Origin: Comamonas sp. KCTC 72670
Lineage (GTDB): Bacteria > Myxococcota > Myxococcia > Myxococcales > Myxococcaceae
Length of the DNA: 64,000 nucleotides
NCBI GenBank assembly: GCA_014656495.1
Contig: BNCN01000011.1
Coordinates: 124,001-188,000 of the forward strand
Reading direction: 5' to 3'
The notes below the pieces were generated by a model. It searched no databases and was not told where the DNA came from. It saw nothing but the letters and a program-made list of their open reading frames with translations. Below are positions 54,734 to 63,718 of the stretch, piece by piece. The first letter of the stretch is position 1; each line of letters opens with the position of its first letter. The position numbers were made by a program, and so were the translations under genes.

Positions 54734-56440
54734 GTGCGCCTGTTCAAAGCCATCCTCCTCTTGATGTTGGTCGTGGGCGTCGTCCCCACGTTGATGGTGG
54801 GCTGGCTCTCCGTCTCCCACACGCGCGAGCTGCTGGTGCGCGACGCGCAAGAGCTGGCGCAGGAGCGCGTGAAGCAGCTGCGCCTCAAGGCCGAAATCTT
54901 CCTGGGCGAGCCCACCGACGCCGTGGTGGGCCTCGCCCGCATCCCGGGCTTCTTCGGCCTGCCGCTGGAGGCGCAGCAGACGCACCTGGCCTCGGTGCTC
55001 AACCAGCGGCGGGAGGTGCTGGCGCTCACCGTGTTCGACGCGGAGGGCAAGCGGCTGCCGGGGTTGCAGGCCTTCTCCAAGCACGACGTGCCCCCCACCG
55101 CCCTGGCCGGCCATGAGGAGCGCGCGCGGGCGCTGCTCCCAGGCATCGAGGGCGTGCGCTACGCGGACGTGGTGAAGGACTCCAGCGGCGGCGAGCCCGT
55201 GCTGACGCTGGCCTTCCCCGTGGGCGAGCCCGTCCGGGGCTATGTCGCGGCGGACCTGTCTTTGGCGGACCTGCGGAACATGCTGGAGCAGGAGCGCGTG
55301 GGCAGCACCGGCTTCGCGTACCTGGCGGACCGGCGCGGGCACCTCGTCGCGGGAGGCGGCGGCATCGCGGGCCTGGGCGAGGACCTGTCGAAGCGCGGCC
55401 CCGTGGCGCACGTGCGCCAGCAGCTCGAGGGCAAGCCGGACATGGAGCTGTTCCACGTCGGCAACTTCGGCGAGGGCCGGGACGCGGTGGTCGCCGCGTA
55501 CACGGCGCTGCCCGTGCTGGGCTGGGCCATCGTCTCCGAGCAGCCCGTGGAGCACGCCTACCGCCAGGTGGACACCATGGAGCAGCGCATCCTGCTGGGC
55601 CTGGGCGCCGCCATCCTGGTGGCCGTGGTGCTGGCGGCGCTGTTCTCCCGGAACCTCACCCGGCCGCTCAAGGGGTTCATCAGCGGCGCGCTGGAGCTGG
55701 CGCACGGCAAGTTCGGCGTCGAGGTGGACATCCCGCAGAAGAACGAGCTGGGCGAGCTGGCCCAGACGTTCAACTACATGAGCAAGCAGCTGCTCGCGTA
55801 CGACATGGAGAACCGAGGCCTCTACGAGAGCCTGGAGAAGGGCTACCTGGAGACCATCGTCGCGCTGGCGAACTCCATCGACTCCAAGGACGCGTACACG
55901 CGAGGTCACAGCCAGCGCGTGGGCGACGTGTCCGTGCAGATTGGCCGCGAGCTGAACCTCACCGAGCGCGAGCTGCGGCAGCTGCAATACGGCGGCATCC
56001 TCCACGACATCGGGAAGATTGGCATCGTGGAGTCCATCCTCTGCAAGCAGACGAAGCTCACGGACCAGGAGATGGCCATCATGCGCGAGCACCCCGCCAT
56101 TGGGGACGCCATCATCGGTCCGGTGAGCTTCCTGGGCGCGGTGCGCGCCTGCGTCCGCCATCACCACGAGCGCTGGGACGGCACCGGATACCCGGACAAG
56201 CTCAAGGGCGAGGACATCCCCCTGCTGGCCCGCATCGTGGCGTGCGCGGACACCTTCGACGCCTGCACCTCCACCCGCCCGTACCAGAAGGCCATGCCGC
56301 TGGAGAAGGCGATGGAAATCCTGGACAACCTCTGCGGCGCGCAGTTGGACCCCAAGGTCGTCCAGGCCCTGAAGCAGGTGCTGGCGAAGCAGGGCGTCCG
56401 GCTGGAAGGCCACCGGCTGCCCGTGAAGCTCGCCTCCTGA
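54734..56440 (+). CDS. Cache-HAMP-HD-GYP receptor, probable cyclic di-GMP phosphodiesterase
   Basis: This 568-residue inner-membrane protein has TM1 at residues 4-25, a periplasmic Cache-like sensing domain (to about 275), TM2 at 285-304 and a HAMP domain (305-358, NLTRPLKGFISGALELAHG). The HD-GYP domain has HD at 424-425 (GGILHDIGKIGI) and HHHERWDGTGYP at 476-487. All metal and GYP residues are present, so cleavage of cyclic di-GMP is expected. It sits directly after the exported FecR and LysM-like proteins, which could supply the signal. GTG start 20 bases after the previous stop. Confidence 0.93.
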   Translation: MRLFKAILLLMLVVGVVPTLMVGWLSVSHTRELLVRDAQELAQERVKQLRLKAEIFLGEPTDAVVGLARIPGFFGLPLEAQQTHLASVLNQRREVLALTVFDAEGKRLPGLQAFSKHDVPPTALAGHEERARALLPGIEGVRYADVVKDSSGGEPVLTLAFPVGEPVRGYVAADLSLADLRNMLEQERVGSTGFAYLADRRGHLVAGGGGIAGLGEDLSKRGPVAHVRQQLEGKPDMELFHVGNFGEGRDAVVAAYTALPVLGWAIVSEQPVEHAYRQVDTMEQRILLGLGAAILVAVVLAALFSRNLTRPLKGFISGALELAHGKFGVEVDIPQKNELGELAQTFNYMSKQLLAYDMENRGLYESLEKGYLETIVALANSIDSKDAYTRGHSQRVGDVSVQIGRELNLTERELRQLQYGGILHDIGKIGIVESILCKQTKLTDQEMAIMREHPAIGDAIIGPVSFLGAVRACVRHHHERWDGTGYPDKLKGEDIPLLARIVACADTFDACTSTRPYQKAMPLEKAMEILDNLCGAQLDPKVVQALKQVLAKQGVRLEGHRLPVKLAS

Positions 56441-56496
56441 TGCCCGAAGGATGGTAGGGAGGACGCCGGACTGTTGAGACGCTGGAAGGTGAAACG

Positions 56497-56835
56497 TTGA
56501 GCTTCTGGGACCGCATCAAGCCCGCCCCCCAAGCCGTCACCGCGACGGATGCACGCCTGTCCTCGGACGGCGGCCGCCTGGACCTGACGTGGGACGACGG
56601 CGTGAAGTCGGGCGCCACCGCGCAGGTGCTGCGTCAGCAGTGCCCCTGCGCCGCCTGCGTGGACGAGTGGACGAACAAGCGGACGCTGGACCAGGCCAAG
56701 GTCCCCGCCGACCTTCGCATCCAGCAGGTGCAGCCCGTGGGCAACTACGCGCTGGCCTTCAACTTCAGCGACGGCCACACCACCGGCATCTACCCCTGGA
56801 AGTTGCTGCGCGACGTCACCCAACCCGCCACCTGA
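56497..56835 (+). CDS. DUF971 protein (gamma-butyrobetaine hydroxylase N-terminal-like)
   Basis: This 112-residue protein is made of the DUF971 domain, which in eukaryotes forms the N-terminus of gamma-butyrobetaine hydroxylase. The key segments are LDLTWDDGVKSG, LRQQCPCAACVDEWT and NYALAFNFSDGHTTGIYPWKLLR, with CPCAAC offering a metal site. Free-standing bacterial members lie near Fe-S or Mrp genes in other species. The start is a TTG at 56497, spaced correctly after GGAAGGTG. It lies between the HD-GYP and kinase genes. Confidence 0.85.
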   Translation: MSFWDRIKPAPQAVTATDARLSSDGGRLDLTWDDGVKSGATAQVLRQQCPCAACVDEWTNKRTLDQAKVPADLRIQQVQPVGNYALAFNFSDGHTTGIYPWKLLRDVTQPAT

Positions 56836-56869
56836 GAACGGGTGAGGACCACCCCGGCCTGGAGGGTCC

Positions 56870-58561
56870 GTGAACGAACGCTACCGGCTCATCCGGCCCC
56901 TGGCCTCGGGAGGCATGGCGGAGCTGTTCCTCGGGGTGGCGCGCGGCGCGGAGGGCTTCGAGCGCCCGGTGGCCATCAAGCGCGTGTTGCCCCACCTCGC
57001 GCGCGACCCCGACATCGCGCGCATGTTCCTGGCCGAGGCGCGGCTGTCCACGCTGCTGCAGCACCAGAACATCGCCACCGTTCACGACGTCGGCCAGGGC
57101 CCCGAGGGGCTCTTCCTGGTGATGGAGCTGGTGGACGGATGGGACCTGGGCGTGCTGCTCGCCACGGCCGCGCACCGGGGCATCCGCTTCCCGCCGCACC
57201 TGGCCGCGTTCATCGTCCACCAGTGCCTGACGGGGCTCGGGCACGCGTATCGGAAGGTGCATGACGGCCGGCCGGTGATGATGGCCCACCGGGACGTCTC
57301 CCCTTCCAACATCCTCGTGTCGCGCGAGGGTGAGGTGAAGCTGACGGACTTCGGCATCGCCCGGATGGCCGGCCCCGCGCACACCGCGCCCGGCATCTTT
57401 CGCGGGAAGGAGGCCTACAGCGCCCCCGAGGTGCTGCGCGGCGAGCCCGCGACCGCCGCGAGCGACCAGTTCTCCCTGGGCATCGTGCTCCATGAGCTGC
57501 TCACGGGGCGGCACCCGTTCCACGGCGAGCAGGACGCGAGCGCGGTGGCCTACGCGATTCTGACGCGCCCGGTGGCGCCACCTCGGGACGTGCCCGGACC
57601 GCTGGCGGGCGCGATGGTCCGCATGCTGGCGCAGGAACCGGGAGCGCGGTTCCACTCCCCCGAGTCGCTGAGTGATGGCTTCGCACGGTGGCTCGCGCAG
57701 TCGGGGCTGCCGTCGACGTCGCAGACGCTGGCCGCGTTCATGCGCGAGCTGGGCTTGCCGCCGACGCTGCGAGAACAGGCGGAGGCGTCCGGCCCCGCTT
57801 TGCACACGCGGCCCTCCAAGGGTGAGCCGTCCCACGCGGAGCTGGAGCACGCGCCCCTCACCCTTCCGGGCGGCGCCGCCCTCAGCAGCAGCGGGCGCAT
57901 GGTGCATCGGTGCGCGCGGTGCAACCACGTGCTCCCTGGGCCGGGGGTTCCGTGCGCCCACTGCTCGGCGCCGGGGCGGAGCCCCGATGCACCGGGTGAG
58001 CCGGCGCTTCCCACGATGCCGATGGCGCCTGCGGGAGCCTCCCGCGCCGGGCCGTCGTCTCGCCTGGAACTCTCGCCGCAGCAGTCGCTCGCGGAGAGCG
58101 TGCCCCAGTCGTTCTCCACCGCGGGCATGAAGAGCGTGCTTCAGACGGATGCGGACGCGCTGGAGCTCGCGGAGCGGGAGTTGCCCCCCGACAGCGACTG
58201 GCCCGACGACGCGGTCCGGCTCAAACGCCAGCGGCGCAAGCGCGTCGTGGGGTTGGTCGTCGCGCTGGGCGTGCTCGCGGTGGGCGTCTGGCTCTGGCCC
58301 CAGCGCTCCACCCTGCTCATCCAGGTGCTTTCAGCGACGGGGCTTCGACTGTCGACGCCGACGCTCACCGTCTCGAGTCAGCCTCCGGGCGCGGCCGTCT
58401 GGGTGGATGACTCGGAGCTCGGGACGACGCCGCTGCGAATCGACAACCGCTTCCCGGCGGGGCGCGTCCCCGTCCAGGTGCGCCTCAAGGGCTACCGCAC
58501 GTGGAAGGGGACGTTCACGGGCGGCGCGAACGCGAACCTCGAGGTGAAGCTGAAGCGCTGA
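56870..58561 (+). CDS. Transmembrane Ser/Thr protein kinase with a PEGA domain
   Basis: This 563-residue kinase has an N-lobe Gly-rich loop (LASGGMAELF), Lys37 in VAIKRVL, the catalytic loop HRDVSPSN (140-147) with Asp142, DFG at 160-162, and EAYSAPEVL as the APE region. The HRDVSPSN form is widespread among myxobacterial kinases. A small zinc ribbon (CARC to CAHC, near 350) and a linker lead to a transmembrane helix (VVGLVVALGVLAVGVWLW, near 460). An extracytoplasmic PEGA domain (TLTVSSQPPGAAVWVDD) follows. GTG start, 34 bases after the DUF971 stop. Confidence 0.93.
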   Translation: MNERYRLIRPLASGGMAELFLGVARGAEGFERPVAIKRVLPHLARDPDIARMFLAEARLSTLLQHQNIATVHDVGQGPEGLFLVMELVDGWDLGVLLATAAHRGIRFPPHLAAFIVHQCLTGLGHAYRKVHDGRPVMMAHRDVSPSNILVSREGEVKLTDFGIARMAGPAHTAPGIFRGKEAYSAPEVLRGEPATAASDQFSLGIVLHELLTGRHPFHGEQDASAVAYAILTRPVAPPRDVPGPLAGAMVRMLAQEPGARFHSPESLSDGFARWLAQSGLPSTSQTLAAFMRELGLPPTLREQAEASGPALHTRPSKGEPSHAELEHAPLTLPGGAALSSSGRMVHRCARCNHVLPGPGVPCAHCSAPGRSPDAPGEPALPTMPMAPAGASRAGPSSRLELSPQQSLAESVPQSFSTAGMKSVLQTDADALELAERELPPDSDWPDDAVRLKRQRRKRVVGLVVALGVLAVGVWLWPQRSTLLIQVLSATGLRLSTPTLTVSSQPPGAAVWVDDSELGTTPLRIDNRFPAGRVPVQVRLKGYRTWKGTFTGGANANLEVKLKR

Positions 58562-58570
58562 ATGCGCGCA

Positions 58571-58692
58571 GCACGCCCCGGCACGGATGCGGAGGCCGGG
58601 CGCAGCACGTCGAGGCGAAGCGCCTCACTTCGCCAGACGCACCGCACGCCCCGGCACGGCTGTGAGAATCCGGCCGGGGGCAGCACGTCGAG
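58571..58692. repeat. Imperfect tandem duplication in the kinase-sspB intergenic region
   Basis: GCACGCCCCGGCACGG occurs at 58571-58586 and 58644-58659. In each copy GCAGCACGTCGAG follows later (58602-58614 and 58680-58692). The spacing is 31 bases in the first copy and 36 in the second, so the unit is about 45 to 50 bases long. Between them a seven-base hairpin (58614-58620 with 58628-58634) is seen. No gene is present. Confidence 0.7.
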
Positions 58693-58718
58693 ATGAAACG
58701 CCGCGCGGAGTCCGCGCC

Positions 58719-59243
58719 CTACTTCACCAGGCGCAGGTGCCCGCGACGCGGCGGCGATGGCTCGTCCGGCGGTCCGTCCGTGGGCGGCGGGACCTCGGCA
58801 GGTGGTTCGTCACGCCGCTCGCCCTGCACCTCGCGCAGGAAGGTGCGCGGACGCTCCGCGGCGCCGGGCGCCGGGGCCACGGGCAGCGGCTGGGCCGGAC
58901 GCGACGCGGCGGTCTGCTGGAGCAGCTCCGGCGGCATGTCCTCCGGATACATCCAGAACTCCTTCGTCACGTGGCTGGCGATGGCGAACAACGCCGACCA
59001 CGGCACCGCGATGGTGAAGCGCGAGCCCGAGAAGCTCAGCGTGGAGCGCACGCCCCACTCCCCCACCGTCAGGTCCGGTGGATCGAACCGGTACGAGAGA
59101 TTGAGGCGCAGGTGGGCCTCCGTCTTGACGGAGGCTGGGACGAGCACGCCGGGACGACGCGCGTCCAGGTGGATCATCACCATGCCCTGGTCGAGCGCGG
59201 CCAGCAGCCGCTCCTTCTTGTCGAGAACCTTCTTTTCGTCCAT
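58719..59243 (-). CDS. sspB: SspB, ClpXP specificity-enhancing factor
   Basis: This 174-residue adaptor tethers tmRNA-tagged proteins to the ClpXP protease. Residues 1-110 have the SspB core (MVMIHLDARRPGVLVP, LRLNLSYRFDPPDL, GVRSTLSFSGSRFTIAVPWSALFAI). A Pro/Glu/Arg-rich flexible linker follows, and the last residues are RRGHLRLVK, matching the LRVVK-type XB motif by which E. coli SspB docks on the ClpX zinc-binding domain. The position of the substrate-binding core and tail fit a working adaptor. It lies 33 bases after smpB in the same operon. Confidence 0.9.
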   Translation of the reverse strand: MDEKKVLDKKERLLAALDQGMVMIHLDARRPGVLVPASVKTEAHLRLNLSYRFDPPDLTVGEWGVRSTLSFSGSRFTIAVPWSALFAIASHVTKEFWMYPEDMPPELLQQTAASRPAQPLPVAPAPGAAERPRTFLREVQGERRDEPPAEVPPPTDGPPDEPSPPRRGHLRLVK

Positions 59244-59276
59244 CGGTGTACGGCGAAAGAACTTCGGGCGCCCCTC

Positions 59277-59765
59277 TCAACGTCGGCGCATCGCCCGGTC
59301 CATCTCCCGCTTCGTCTCCCGCTCCTTGATGTCGTGGCGCCGGTCCTCGTGCGTCTTGCCCCGGCAGAGCCCCAGCTCCACCTTGGCACGCCCTTTTCTG
59401 AAGTACAGCACAAGCGGGATGATCGAATAACCCCGCTCACGCACCTTCGCCGCCCAACGGTCGATTTCTCCTCGGTGCAGCAACAACTTGCGGCTCCGGG
59501 TGGGAAGGTGGTCGAAGAAGCTCGCCGCCTTGTAGGAGCCGATGTTCGCGTTGTGCAGGAACATCTCGTCCCCCTTGGGGAGCGCGTAGGCATCCGACAG
59601 ATTGGCGATTCCGTCTCGCAGTGACTTCACCTCGCTTCCGGTGAGCGCCAGCCCCGCCTCGAGCTTCTCGTCGACCGTGTAGTCGAAGCGCGCACGGCGG
59701 TTTTCCGCGATGACCTTCACGCCGGGCTCGCTGCCCACTCCCTTCGCCTTCCCTCCGGATGTCAT
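59277..59765 (-). CDS. smpB: SsrA-binding protein SmpB
   Basis: This 162-residue partner of tmRNA mimics the anticodon arm and lets tmRNA enter stalled ribosomes. Typical segments are VIAENRRARFDYTVDEKLEAG, LTGSEVKSLRDG, DAYALPKGDEMFLHNANIG and LLLHRGEIDRW, with a basic C-terminal tail (KERETKREMDRAMRRR) that occupies the empty mRNA channel. The start overlaps the panC stop by four bases. The ssrA gene lies 37 kb to the left. Confidence 0.97.
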   Translation of the reverse strand: MTSGGKAKGVGSEPGVKVIAENRRARFDYTVDEKLEAGLALTGSEVKSLRDGIANLSDAYALPKGDEMFLHNANIGSYKAASFFDHLPTRSRKLLLHRGEIDRWAAKVRERGYSIIPLVLYFRKGRAKVELGLCRGKTHEDRRHDIKERETKREMDRAMRRR

Positions 59766-60640
59766 ACGGGTCCCGCGTTCTCCTCACCACCCAATGGCAT
59801 GTTGTCGATGAGGCGCGTCGTGCCACTGAAGGCCGCGACGAGCAACCGGGCAAGCTGCCCACGCTCCACCGAGGCCAGGGGCGTCAACCGCTCCGCATCC
59901 ACCAGTTCCACGTAGTCTTCCCGAAGCCCCGCCGCTTCCAATTCGCGCCGGACGGCCCCGACCAGGGCCCCTGCCTCCCGCGTGCCCTCGCGCAGCAGCG
60001 CCTGGGCGGCCCGCAGCCCCCGCGAGAGGGCCAGCGCTCGCTGCCGCTCCTCGGGGGACAGGTAGGCATTCCGGCTGCTCATCGCCAGGCCGTCCGCCTC
60101 GCGCACGGTGGGCATGCCGACGATGTCGGCGCCCAGGTGCAGGTCGCGGTTGAGCGCCCGGATGACCTGGAGCTGCTGGTAGTCCTTCTCGCCGAAGAGC
60201 GCGACGTCCGGGCGGAAGAGGCTCAAGAGCTGGGTGACGATGGTGGCCACCCCACGGAAGTGACCCGGCCGCCGGGCACCGCACATCCCCTGGCTGACCT
60301 CCGTCACCTCCACGTACGTCTGATAGCCCGGCGGATACATCACCCCGGGGCCCTCGGGCGCGAAGATGACCTGCGCGCCCGCGCCGATACACTTGGCCAC
60401 GTCGCCCTCGAAGTCACGGGGGTAGCGCGACAGGTCCTCGCGCGGCCCGAACTGCGTGGGGTTCACGAAGATGGACACGGCCACCGCGTCGGCGCGGCGG
60501 CGGCCCTCGCGAATCAGCGAGAGGTGACCTTCGTGCAGGTAGCCCATGGTGGGCACCAGCGCGAGCCGGTGCCCCTCCCGGCGCAGCCCCGCCGTCCAGT
60601 CCTTCACGTCCGCGATGGTCTTCAGGACGGCGGGAGCCAT
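59762..60640 (-). CDS. panC: Pantothenate synthetase
   Basis: This 292-residue ATP-dependent ligase joins pantoate and beta-alanine to make pantothenate (vitamin B5, precursor of CoA). Class I nucleotidyltransferase motifs are present: PTMGYLHEGHLSLI (HIGH), SIFVNPTQFGP, FGEKDYQQLQVI and MSSRNAYLSPEER (KMSKS-like). It starts two bases after the panB stop and overlaps smpB by four bases, so panB, panC, smpB and sspB are probably one operon. Confidence 0.97.
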   Translation of the reverse strand: MAPAVLKTIADVKDWTAGLRREGHRLALVPTMGYLHEGHLSLIREGRRRADAVAVSIFVNPTQFGPREDLSRYPRDFEGDVAKCIGAGAQVIFAPEGPGVMYPPGYQTYVEVTEVSQGMCGARRPGHFRGVATIVTQLLSLFRPDVALFGEKDYQQLQVIRALNRDLHLGADIVGMPTVREADGLAMSSRNAYLSPEERQRALALSRGLRAAQALLREGTREAGALVGAVRRELEAAGLREDYVELVDAERLTPLASVERGQLARLLVAAFSGTTRLIDNMPLGGEENAGPV

Positions 60641-60642
60641 GA

Positions 60643-61560
60643 CTAGGCGGGTCTCCCGTAGACGGGGCCCAGCTTCTCGCCACCCTCGGAGGGCGCGGAC
60701 GGTTCCACCCGGGCCGCCGGAGCCGGAGCCCCCGCCGCCAGCCGGATGTTCTTGTTCGCCTTGAAGGAGTGCTCTTCGTCCGGGAACGCGCCCTTGCGGA
60801 CCTCGGCGAAGTAGGCGCCCGCGGCCTCCGTAATCGAGCCGTGGAGGTCGGCGTAGCGCTTGACGAACTTGGGCTTGAAGTCCGGGTTCATCCCCAGCAG
60901 GTCGTAGCAGACGAGCACCTGGCCATCACAGTCCACGCCGGCGCCAATGCCGATGGTGGGGATGGACAGGCTCTGCGTCACCGTGCGGGCCAGGTCCATG
61001 GGCACGCCTTCGAGCACCAGCGCGTAGGCCCCGGCCTGCTCCAGCGCCAGCGCATCGTCCAGAATCTGGCGCGCCTGGTCCTCACCGCGGCCCTGCACGA
61101 CATAACCGCCCATCTTGTGGACGGACTGCGGCGTCAGCCCCAGGTGCCCCATCACGGGGATGCTCGCGCGAACGATGGCGCGCACCGTGTCCGCGAACTC
61201 CGCGCCGCCCTCCAGCTTGATGCTGCCCGCGCCGCCCTCCGCCACCAGCCGGCCCGCGTTGCGGACCGCGTCCTGGGTCGACACCTGGTAGCTCATGAAG
61301 GGCAGGTCCGCGACGACGTGCGCCCTGCGCGCGCCCCGGGCGACCGCCGCCGTGTGGTAGACCATCTGGTCCATGGTCACCGGCAACGTGGAGTCGTGCC
61401 CCTGGATGACCATGCCCAGCGAGTCACCCACGAGGAGCACATCCGCGCCCGCTCCTTCGAGGATGTGGGCGAACGTGGCGTCGTAGGCGGTGACCATGCA
61501 GATCTTCTGACCGATCTGCTTGAAGCGCTTCAGCGTGTGGATGGTGACCTTGTCCTTCAC
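60643..61560 (-). CDS. panB: 3-methyl-2-oxobutanoate hydroxymethyltransferase
   Basis: This 305-residue enzyme adds a hydroxymethyl group from methylene-tetrahydrofolate to alpha-ketoisovalerate, the first committed step to pantothenate. Conserved segments are [55 protein letters not shown]-like IKLEGGAEF and [14 protein letters not shown]. The C-terminal 45 residues are an Ala/Pro-rich extension. It is followed at two bases by panC. Confidence 0.97.
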   Translation of the reverse strand: MKDKVTIHTLKRFKQIGQKICMVTAYDATFAHILEGAGADVLLVGDSLGMVIQGHDSTLPVTMDQMVYHTAAVARGARRAHVVADLPFMSYQVSTQDAVRNAGRLVAEGGAGSIKLEGGAEFADTVRAIVRASIPVMGHLGLTPQSVHKMGGYVVQGRGEDQARQILDDALALEQAGAYALVLEGVPMDLARTVTQSLSIPTIGIGAGVDCDGQVLVCYDLLGMNPDFKPKFVKRYADLHGSITEAAGAYFAEVRKGAFPDEEHSFKANKNIRLAAGAPAPAARVEPSAPSEGGEKLGPVYGRPA

Positions 61561-61722
61561 GGTTCACCTCCTATGGCTACGGGTGGAACGGCCTGACGTG
61601 TCCATTCGCGCCTCGCCGTCCGCTGGGGATCGCCGGGAGCTCAGGACACGCCACCGCACTCTAACGCCCCCGGGCCTGCCGTGGGGGCATTGAAGGCGGG
61701 CGTCCCACCAGGAGCCTGGCTT

Positions 61723-62367
61723 TCAGCCCCGGCGGGATGCCTTCGGAACGTAATGCTGGGTGCCCGGCTTCGCCTTCCGGATGGTGGCAAGCAGGTCTTC
61801 CCTGTCTGCCTCGACATTCACGAAGTCGATGTCCGAGGTGTCCACCACGAGGAGCGGGGTGTCCGTGTAGTGGAAGAAGAAGTTGTTGTAGGAGTGGACG
61901 AGCCCCTCCAGGTACGTGGAGTCGAACTTGCGCTCGAACTCCCGGCCGCGCTTCTTGATGCGGTGCAGGAGCACGTCCAGGCGGGCCTGGAGGTAGATGA
62001 CCAGGTCGGGCTTGGCCACGCGGGGCCCGAGCGCCTCGAAGACGCGCTCGTAGAGGGCCAGCTCGTGCGCGTCCAGGTTGAGGTGCGCGAAGATGCGGTC
62101 CTTGGCGAACAGGTAGTCGCTGACCGTCATCGAGCTGAACAAGTCCTGCTGGAACAGTTCCTGCTGCTGCCGAAAGCGCGAGAGCAGGAAGAAGATCTGC
62201 GTCTGGAACCCGAACTTCTGCCGGTCCGTGTAGAAGTTGGAGAGGAAGGGATTCTCCTCCACCACCTCGAGGACGCGGCGGCCCGACAAACGCTCCGCGA
62301 GGATGTTGGAGAGGCTCGTCTTGCCCACGCCAATGGGCCCTTCCACCACGATATACCGGTAGTCCAT
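61723..62367 (-). CDS. Deoxynucleoside kinase
   Basis: This 214-residue kinase phosphorylates deoxynucleosides, probably deoxyadenosine or deoxyguanosine, for nucleotide salvage. It has the P-loop GPIGVGKTSLS, EVVEENPFLSNFY with the base-site Glu, DYLFAKDRIFA and YLQARLDVLLHRIKKRGREFE, all typical of the dCK/dGK family. The ATG at 62367 was chosen because MDYRYIVVEGPIG is the canonical start; upstream frame is non-coding. It lies 162 bases before panB on the same strand. Confidence 0.92.
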   Translation of the reverse strand: MDYRYIVVEGPIGVGKTSLSNILAERLSGRRVLEVVEENPFLSNFYTDRQKFGFQTQIFFLLSRFRQQQELFQQDLFSSMTVSDYLFAKDRIFAHLNLDAHELALYERVFEALGPRVAKPDLVIYLQARLDVLLHRIKKRGREFERKFDSTYLEGLVHSYNNFFFHYTDTPLLVVDTSDIDFVNVEADREDLLATIRKAKPGTQHYVPKASRRG

Positions 62368-62577
62368 CCGCCCGAGGCCTCCCGCCCGCGGAATGCGCGT
62401 TGAGACCGCGCGCGCGAGACTTCGCGCGAAGGCGCGGCCACGCACGCGGGCGGATAACACAACACGGCCGCTGGAATCCGGCAATTTTCCACGGCGGCGG
62501 GCGTCCCTTGACGCTCCGGGACGCATCCCCTACGGTCCGCGCGACTTCTTGGTGTGTGCGCGGGGCGTTCTCCGGAC

Positions 62578-62859
62578 ATGAGTGGCAGACAGCGGGCGAA
62601 GACAGTGGTGCGGCTGGAAGAGGCTCGCCAGAGCACGCCCACCGCCCAGCGCGCGCCCACACCTCCCTTGGAGCCGGATCCGCTCTACGGCGTGGTCCTG
62701 CTCAAGACGGCCATGGAGCTGAAGCGGCGGCAGGACGGCACCGTGGAGGACATCCTCCGGGGCGTGCTCGCCCGCATGCGCATCCCCGAGGCCGAGTTCT
62801 TCGCCTACCTGGAGCAGCAAGGCGGCCTGCTCCAGGCGCTGGGAATGCGCGCGCGGTAG
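62578..62859 (+). CDS. Small hypothetical protein
   Basis: A 93-residue protein starting MSGRQRAKTVVRLEEA. The first 40 residues are polar and Pro-rich; the last 55 are probably helical (LYGVVLLKTAMELKRRQDG, VEDILRGVLARMRI, EFFAYLEQQGGLLQALG). No signal, membrane segment or catalytic motif is seen, and the family is not recognised. It lies divergent from the kinase gene and ends three bases before the rsmA stop, so the two genes converge. The normal composition supports a real gene. Confidence 0.7.
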   Translation: MSGRQRAKTVVRLEEARQSTPTAQRAPTPPLEPDPLYGVVLLKTAMELKRRQDGTVEDILRGVLARMRIPEAEFFAYLEQQGGLLQALGMRAR

Positions 62860-62862
62860 CGC

Positions 62863-63705
62863 CTACGCCGCGGGGGGCGCCGTCACCGGCCCCAGCGCGC
62901 GCTCGATGGCCGCGAACTCCTCCACGGACAAGGTCTCCGCGCGGCGCTGCGGATCCACCCCGGCCGTCTCCAGGGCCGCGAGCAGCACGTCCTGCGTGCC
63001 CAGCGTCGGGTCCGACTTGATGGAGTTGAGCAGCGTCTTGCGCCGGTGCGCGAAGGACGCCTTCACCACCCGCGTGAACCGGGCCTCGTCGATGATGGGC
63101 GCGCGAGGCGCCTTGCGGCGCGTGAGCCGCAGCACCGCAGAGTCCACCTTCGGCGGCGGGTGGAAGCGCCACGCCTCCAGCGTGAGGACGTTCTCCGCGT
63201 CGTAGTGCATGCCGAGCAGCACCGTGAGCAGGCCGTAATCCCGGTTGCCGGGCTCGGCGGCGAGCCGCTCCACCACTTCCTTCTGCAGCGTGAAGACGGC
63301 GCGCGACACGTGGGCGCGCTGCTCCAGGACGCGGAAGAGGATGGGGCTGGTGAGGTGGTACGGGAGGTTGCCCGCCACCGCGACGTCGGGCGCGCCCGCC
63401 ACCTGGGCGAAGTCCACCGTGGCGGCGTTGCCGGACACCACGCGCACGCCGGGGATGGCCTCCTTCTCCAGGACCATCACCATGTCCCGGTCCCGCTCCA
63501 CGGCGGTGACGCGGGCGCCCGTGGCGGCCAGGAAGCGCGTGAGGTGTCCCAGGCCCGGTCCCAGCTCCACCACCGGCTCGTCGGCGCGGAGGGTCAACGC
63601 GTCCGCGATGGCCTCCAGCGCGTCCTCGTCTCCGAGGAAGTTCTGTCCCCAGCTGTACTTGGCGCGCAGGCCATGCCGCTTGAGGATGTCTCTTGGCGAT
63701 TCCAC
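62863..63705 (-). CDS. rsmA: 16S rRNA dimethyladenosine transferase RsmA (KsgA)
   Basis: This 280-residue enzyme dimethylates two adjacent adenosines near the 3' end of 16S rRNA and acts as a checkpoint in 30S assembly. The SAM-binding motif is VVELGPGLGHLTRFL, the catalytic motif IV is GNLPYHLTSPIL, and the start KYSWGQNFLGDEDALE is typical. The GTG at 63705 follows AGGGAG by eight bases. It lies 13 bases after tsaD. Confidence 0.96.
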   Translation of the reverse strand: MESPRDILKRHGLRAKYSWGQNFLGDEDALEAIADALTLRADEPVVELGPGLGHLTRFLAATGARVTAVERDRDMVMVLEKEAIPGVRVVSGNAATVDFAQVAGAPDVAVAGNLPYHLTSPILFRVLEQRAHVSRAVFTLQKEVVERLAAEPGNRDYGLLTVLLGMHYDAENVLTLEAWRFHPPPKVDSAVLRLTRRKAPRAPIIDEARFTRVVKASFAHRRKTLLNSIKSDPTLGTQDVLLAALETAGVDPQRRAETLSVEEFAAIERALGPVTAPPAA

Positions 63706-63718
63706 CCGTCTGCTCCCT

